A DNA stretch of 37,300 nt from Terriglobia bacterium (lineage in GTDB: Bacteria; Acidobacteriota; Terriglobia; Bryobacterales; Bryobacteraceae), in NCBI GenBank assembly GCA_003175985.1, contig PSRJ01000351.1, forward strand, positions 1 to 37,300. The letters are read 5' to 3'. Positions 33,874 through 37,300 of this stretch are shown one piece after another (the first letter of the stretch is position 1; every line of letters begins with the position of its first letter). Under the pieces are notes generated by a model. The model saw only the letters and a list, made by a program, of their open reading frames with translations. It was not told the DNA's origin and made no database searches. A program made the translations under genes and the position numbers.

Positions 33874-34640
33874 CGCGGAGGAAACAGATACTCCAAAACG
33901 CTGCCAAAGCGCGCCGCCCACGCCCTCTCGGAGTGATCGGCGCCTTCGGCCTCGCAATACCGCAGATCGCTCCATCCGCGCTCGATGAGCGCATCGCGGA
34001 GTAAACGTGCGTCTTCGACGATCTGCGATGGATTGCTTCCTTCGGCAGTCCCGATATCGAGCCAGATACGCCCGTGAATGCGGCTGCGGTACGCGCGCAC
34101 CATGGAAAGGATGGAGCGGCCGTCCCACCAGACCGAGGGCGAGAGCATCGCCATCCCGCCAAACACGCGCGGATATTCGAGCCCGGTCACCAAAGAGGCC
34201 AGCGCGCCCAGCGAGGACCCGCCCACCGCAGTATCGGCCGCGCCTTTGCGCGTGCGGTACTCATGATCGATGAAGGGTTTGATTTCGCGCGCCAGCATCT
34301 GCGCATAGCGCACTGCCTTGCCGCCCTTCCGGGATTGGCGGTCGCGGGTGGGTGTGTACTCGGAGATGCGGCGCACTCCGGTGTTGTAGATGCCCGCAAG
34401 AATCACGGGCTGGATTCTGCCGCGCGCGATCAGGTCGTCGGCCGTGGCATCGGCGCCCCAGGTCTGGCCGTTGAAGGCGGTGACGGGGTCGAATAGATTC
34501 TGTCCATCCTGGAGATAAAAGACCGGGTAACGCGCCGTGGATTCCTCGTAGCCCGGCGGTAGATACACGATCAGGTCCCGCCTGGTGGACAGGAACTGCG
34601 ATGCAAATTTGTTATGTAAACGGAGGGTGCCTTGGGCCAC
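33870..34640 (-). CDS. Esterase-like alpha/beta hydrolase
   Basis: A 256-residue enzyme of the enterochelin-esterase/esterase D-like (COG2819-type) superfamily. Motifs are RRDLIVYLPPGYEE, YPVFYLQDGQNLFD, the elbow GGSSLGALASL and HSERAWAARFG with a probable His. The likely start is the GTG at 34640: AAGGA (complement of 34648-34652) is 7 nt upstream, and the 15 codons that lead to a possible ATG at 34685 have low GC at third positions, unlike the gene. The usual substrate range is short esters, siderophore-linked esters or peptides. It is divergent from the ligase operon by a 43-bp gap, so it may be co-regulated with it. Confidence 0.83.
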   Translation of the reverse strand: MAQGTLRLHNKFASQFLSTRRDLIVYLPPGYEESTARYPVFYLQDGQNLFDPVTAFNGQTWGADATADDLIARGRIQPVILAGIYNTGVRRISEYTPTRDRQSRKGGKAVRYAQMLAREIKPFIDHEYRTRKGAADTAVGGSSLGALASLVTGLEYPRVFGGMAMLSPSVWWDGRSILSMVRAYRSRIHGRIWLDIGTAEGSNPSQIVEDARLLRDALIERGWSDLRYCEAEGADHSERAWAARFGSVLEYLFPPR

Positions 34641-34683
34641 GCGATAATCCTTCAGGCTAGCACCGTATGATGGATCTTCGGAC

Positions 34684-35397
34684 ATGCGCAGAGAGTATGT
34701 GAAATGGTACAGCCCTTCGCTCCATCGCGATATGGAGCTGCTGGCGTTTGGCGAGCGGGGCTTCCCCCTCGTCGTGTTTCCCACTTCGGGCGGGCGATTC
34801 TATGAATATGAGGATCGCGGCATGGTGGGGGCGCTGGCTTCCAAAATCGATCGCGGAGAACTCCAGGTAATCTGCGCCGATTCGGTGGATAGCGAGTCGT
34901 GGTACAACCACGGCGCGCGTCCCGCGGACCGGCTGCACCGGCAGAACGCCTTCGATGCCTACCTGGTTCTGGAGTTGGCGGCCTTCGTGCGCCAGCGTAC
35001 GAGCTGGGGCCAGATCGGGACCACCGGGTGCAGCTTCGGCGGCTATCACGCCATCAACTTCGCCTTGCGGCATCCGGATCTGGTGACCTATGCTGTCAGC
35101 ATGTCGGGGGCGTTCGACATTCCACATCGCTTTCTCGACGGATACTACGATCAGAATGCGTATTTTCATGCGCCGCTCGACTATCTGCCCGGCTTGAACG
35201 ATGGCTGGCAGCTCGAACGGTTCCGAAGGAACTACTACGTGCTCGCGGTGGGCAATCACGATCCGCTCTTCGATCAAAACGTCAAGCTGGCGCACGAATT
35301 CGGCGTGAAGCACGTGCCGCATCTGCTGGATGTATGGGAGGGGTTTGGACACGACTGGCCCTGGTGGCGCCAGATGGCGGTGAAGTTTTTCGCGTGA
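34684..35397 (+). CDS. Cytosolic esterase/lipase-superfamily protein (COG4947-like)
   Basis: A 237-residue alpha/beta hydrolase without signal peptide. It has MRREYVKWYSPSLHRDMELL, VVFPTSGGRFYEYED, the elbow GCSFGGYHA (Ser117), and a HDW-type ending (GFGHDWPWW) with the probable catalytic His. Such COG4947-like proteins occur next to ATP-grasp and GCS2-type ligases in several phyla. Substrate unknown; a cytosolic hydrolase or thioesterase acting on the ligases' product is an attractive idea. It starts an operon with the ATP-grasp gene 10 nt downstream. A TATGAT (34666-34671) could be the -10, giving a very short leader. Confidence 0.87.
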   Translation: MRREYVKWYSPSLHRDMELLAFGERGFPLVVFPTSGGRFYEYEDRGMVGALASKIDRGELQVICADSVDSESWYNHGARPADRLHRQNAFDAYLVLELAAFVRQRTSWGQIGTTGCSFGGYHAINFALRHPDLVTYAVSMSGAFDIPHRFLDGYYDQNAYFHAPLDYLPGLNDGWQLERFRRNYYVLAVGNHDPLFDQNVKLAHEFGVKHVPHLLDVWEGFGHDWPWWRQMAVKFFA

Positions 35398-35407
35398 CGG
35401 AGAAGCG

Positions 35408-36343
35408 ATGAAAACAATCGGCGTGCTGTATGGAATGGAAGAGTCGTTTCCTCCGGCGCTCGTGGACCGGATCAACGCGATGGGCGTCGGCGATGTTCGC
35501 GCCGAACACCTCAAAGTGGGCGGAGTGGAGATGGCGGCCCCTGCTCGTTACGCGGTGATCATCGACCGGATTTCACACGATATTCCCTTCTACCGTTCGT
35601 ACATGAAGAACGCCGTGCTAGGCGGAACGGAGGTGATCAACGACCCGTTCTGGTGGAGCGCGGACGATAAGTTCTTCAACTACGCGCTGGCCGACAGGTT
35701 GGGAGTGGCGGTGCCGCGCACCGTTCTGCTGCCGCATAAATCGCATCCTCCGGGGACCACCGAGCGTTCGATGCGGAACCTCGAATTCCCACTGCCATGG
35801 GACCGGATTTTCGGATACGTCGGCTTTCCGGCCTTTCTCAAACCGCACGATGGCGGCGGATGGAAGAATGTTTACAAGGTGAACTCGCCCGAGGAGCTGT
35901 TCGCGGCGTACGATCAGACCGGCACGCTGTGCATGACCCTGCAAGCGGCGGTCGAGTTCCAGGAGTATTTCCGTTGCTACGTGGTGAACCGCGAAAAAGT
36001 GCACATCATGCGCTATGACCCCGGCCAGCCGCACGCCCTGCGCTACGTTCCCGGAAATCCGCCGCCGGAGCAGGCGCTCGGGCTGCGCATGGAACGCGAT
36101 GCGCTCAAGCTCTGCCAGGCACTGGGCTACGATCTGAATACCGTGGAGTTTGCGGTGCAGGACGGGATTCCTTGCGCCATCGACTTCATGAATCCCGCAC
36201 CCGACGCAGGGCTGGAATCCGTGGGCGCCAGCAACTTCCGATGGATTGTGGAAGAAGTGGCCGAAATGGCAGTGCAGAGGGCCTTGGAAGGGCCCCGGCG
36301 GCCGTCGTATCACTGGTCGCGATACCTGGAGGACGGCAAATGA
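35408..36343 (+). CDS. ATP-grasp ligase of unknown substrate
   Basis: A 311-residue cytosolic ATP-grasp protein. An N-terminal domain leads to DPFWWSADDKFFNYALADRLGVAVPRT, then FLKPHDGGGWKNVY (Lys145 and a glycine-rich loop), a QEYFRCYVV segment and the metal-binding NTVEFAVQDGIPCAIDFMNPAPD (Glu247, Asp259, Asn262). The family makes amide or related bonds through an acyl-phosphate. The substrate is unknown; a carboxylate is activated and joined to an amine. It overlaps the next gene by an ATGA (36340-36343), so the two ligases are translationally coupled and probably sequential. Length is near that of stand-alone ATP-grasp enzymes such as D-Ala-D-Ala ligases. Confidence 0.85.
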   Translation: MKTIGVLYGMEESFPPALVDRINAMGVGDVRAEHLKVGGVEMAAPARYAVIIDRISHDIPFYRSYMKNAVLGGTEVINDPFWWSADDKFFNYALADRLGVAVPRTVLLPHKSHPPGTTERSMRNLEFPLPWDRIFGYVGFPAFLKPHDGGGWKNVYKVNSPEELFAAYDQTGTLCMTLQAAVEFQEYFRCYVVNREKVHIMRYDPGQPHALRYVPGNPPPEQALGLRMERDALKLCQALGYDLNTVEFAVQDGIPCAIDFMNPAPDAGLESVGASNFRWIVEEVAEMAVQRALEGPRRPSYHWSRYLEDGK

Positions 36344-37300
36344 CTAGTCCCAGCTTCAATATCGGAATCGAAGAAGAGTATCAGACTATCGATCCGAATT
36401 CGCGCGATCTGCGGTCGCACATTCACGCGGAAATCGTGCAGAAGGGCAAGACGCTGCTGGCGGAACGCGTGAAGCCGGAGATGCACCAGTCGGTCATCGA
36501 GATCGGCACCGGAGTTTGCCGGAATATTCAGGAAGCGCGGCTGGAGATCCAGTCGATACGGCGGCAGATCATCACGCTGGCGCGGGAGAATGGGCTGCGG
36601 CTGGCGGCGGCGGGCACGCATCCGTTCGCCCAGTGGCGCACTCAGGAGATTTACCCCGACGAACGGTACCACACCATCGTGGAAGACATGCGCATGGTGG
36701 CGCGCGCAAACCTGATTTTCGGGCTGCACGTCCACATCGGAGTCGAGGATCGGGAGACGGCGATCCAGGTGATGAACGGGGCGCGGTATTTCCTGCCCCA
36801 TATCCTGGCGCTTTCCACGAATTCGCCGTTCTGGCAGGGGATGGAGACGGGGCTGCGGTCGTACCGCTGCAAGGTGTTCGACAAGTTTCCGCGCACCAAT
36901 ATCCCCGATCTGTACAGCAGTTGGTCGGAGTTCGAGAACTATGTGAACCTGCTGATCAAGACGAACAGCATCGATAACGCGAAGAAGATCTGGTGGGATA
37001 TCCGGCCGCATCCGCACTTCCCCACGCTGGAGTTCCGCATCTGCGATATCCCCATGCGCGTGGACGAGACGATCGCGATCGCGGCGCTGTGCCAGGCCGT
37101 GATCGCCAAGCTCTACCGGCTCCACGAGCAGAACCTGAGCTTTCGCCACTACAGCCGGGCGCTGATCATGGAGAACAAATGGCGCGCCTCGCGCTATGGG
37201 CTCGACGGGCGCCTGATCGATTTCGGCAAGCAGGCGGAGGTCCCCGTGCGCGATCTGATCCACGAGATTCTGGAATTCGTCAGCGATGTGGCGGGCGAAC
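36340..37300 (+). CDS. GCS2/YbdK-type carboxylate-amine ligase (partial, right edge)
   Basis: The first 320 codons of a COG2170-like gene; the stop lies beyond the window. Motifs of the family (GCS2, glutamate-cysteine ligase-like) are FNIGIEEEYQTIDP (the acidic triad at residues 11-13), the QSVIEIGTGVC segment, GLHVHIGV with a metal-binding His pair, a PFWQG region, and RPHPHFPTLEFRICD. The family links a glutamate or other carboxylate to an amine; YbdK has weak glutamate-cysteine ligase activity. The usual length is about 370, so 50 or so residues are missing. The gene shares an ATGA with the ATP-grasp gene. The pairing of two unrelated ligases is notable. Confidence 0.92.
   Translation, partial: MTSPSFNIGIEEEYQTIDPNSRDLRSHIHAEIVQKGKTLLAERVKPEMHQSVIEIGTGVCRNIQEARLEIQSIRRQIITLARENGLRLAAAGTHPFAQWRTQEIYPDERYHTIVEDMRMVARANLIFGLHVHIGVEDRETAIQVMNGARYFLPHILALSTNSPFWQGMETGLRSYRCKVFDKFPRTNIPDLYSSWSEFENYVNLLIKTNSIDNAKKIWWDIRPHPHFPTLEFRICDIPMRVDETIAIAALCQAVIAKLYRLHEQNLSFRHYSRALIMENKWRASRYGLDGRLIDFGKQAEVPVRDLIHEILEFVSDVAGE

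Noticed and set aside
34683-34686. Overlapping divergent start codons (CATG) of two esterase genes
   Set aside because: The minus-strand gene has a better GTG start at 34640 with an AAGGA spaced 7 nt; the upstream codons are AT-rich at third positions, so the overlap is not needed.
1-37300. CRISPR array, prophage, insertion sequence, tRNA or rRNA
   Set aside because: No regularly spaced repeats, transposase, phage structural gene or recognisable RNA gene was seen.

Overview
The window most resembles a chromosomal segment of an Acidobacteriota member of the Solibacter/Bryobacter type. The evidence is a GC-rich sequence with long GC-driven antisense ORFs, a DUF1592-type cytochrome beside a DUF1552 protein, very many exported proteins (Sec and Tat-like signals), small secreted VOC, cupin and carboxymuconolactone-decarboxylase-like proteins, and short GC-rich interspersed repeats. 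The lineage is inferred from gene content only. I see no rRNA, tRNA, CRISPR array, prophage or insertion sequence.

Layout. 1-1078: the 5' end of a leftward gene, then a two-gene putative toxin-antitoxin unit (small antitoxin-like protein plus zeta-toxin-like kinase) behind a promoter overlapped by an inverted repeat. 1132-6721: a leftward three-gene operon for an exported DUF1592 cytochrome, a DUF1552 protein and a secreted ankyrin protein. 6917-8260: a tandem carboxymuconolactone-decarboxylase-like exported protein. 8306-13947: a leftward four-gene unit (CoA-transferase, citrate-family transporter, carboxylesterase, sulfatase), opposed by a rightward porin-like barrel, a small periplasmic binding-like protein and an ACS-type MFS transporter (14109-17262). 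Together these look like an acquisition and catabolic locus for a sulfated or esterified organic acid. 17278-18052: a winged-helix regulator divergent from a VOC protein, separated by an AT-rich palindromic region. 18056-20923: a leftward group of an atypical ferredoxin, a Cys/His-rich unknown protein translationally coupled to it, and an exported amidohydrolase whose signal peptide carries a repeat element. 21106-23390: an exported CapA-like protein and a bicupin. 23415-27498: leftward exported proteins (tandem-repeat protein, outer-membrane barrel, glycine-zipper protein, alpha/beta hydrolase coupled to a GYD protein). 27622-30384: a diheme cytochrome c, a structured intergenic region, a small acidic ORF and an AAA ATPase with an N-terminal winged-helix-like region. 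30395-33223: a membrane spermidine-synthase-like fusion and a secreted two-domain VOC protein, divergent from a methyltransferase.

34684 to the right edge: a tightly packed rightward operon of a cytosolic esterase, an ATP-grasp ligase and a COG2170-type glutamate-cysteine-ligase-like enzyme. This is the best candidate for an undescribed system: two different amide-forming ligases plus a hydrolase, suggesting an uncharacterised small peptide or amide. The other notable candidate is the coupled ferredoxin and Cys/His-rich protein pair. All assignments rest on reading the sequence; no database search was possible.
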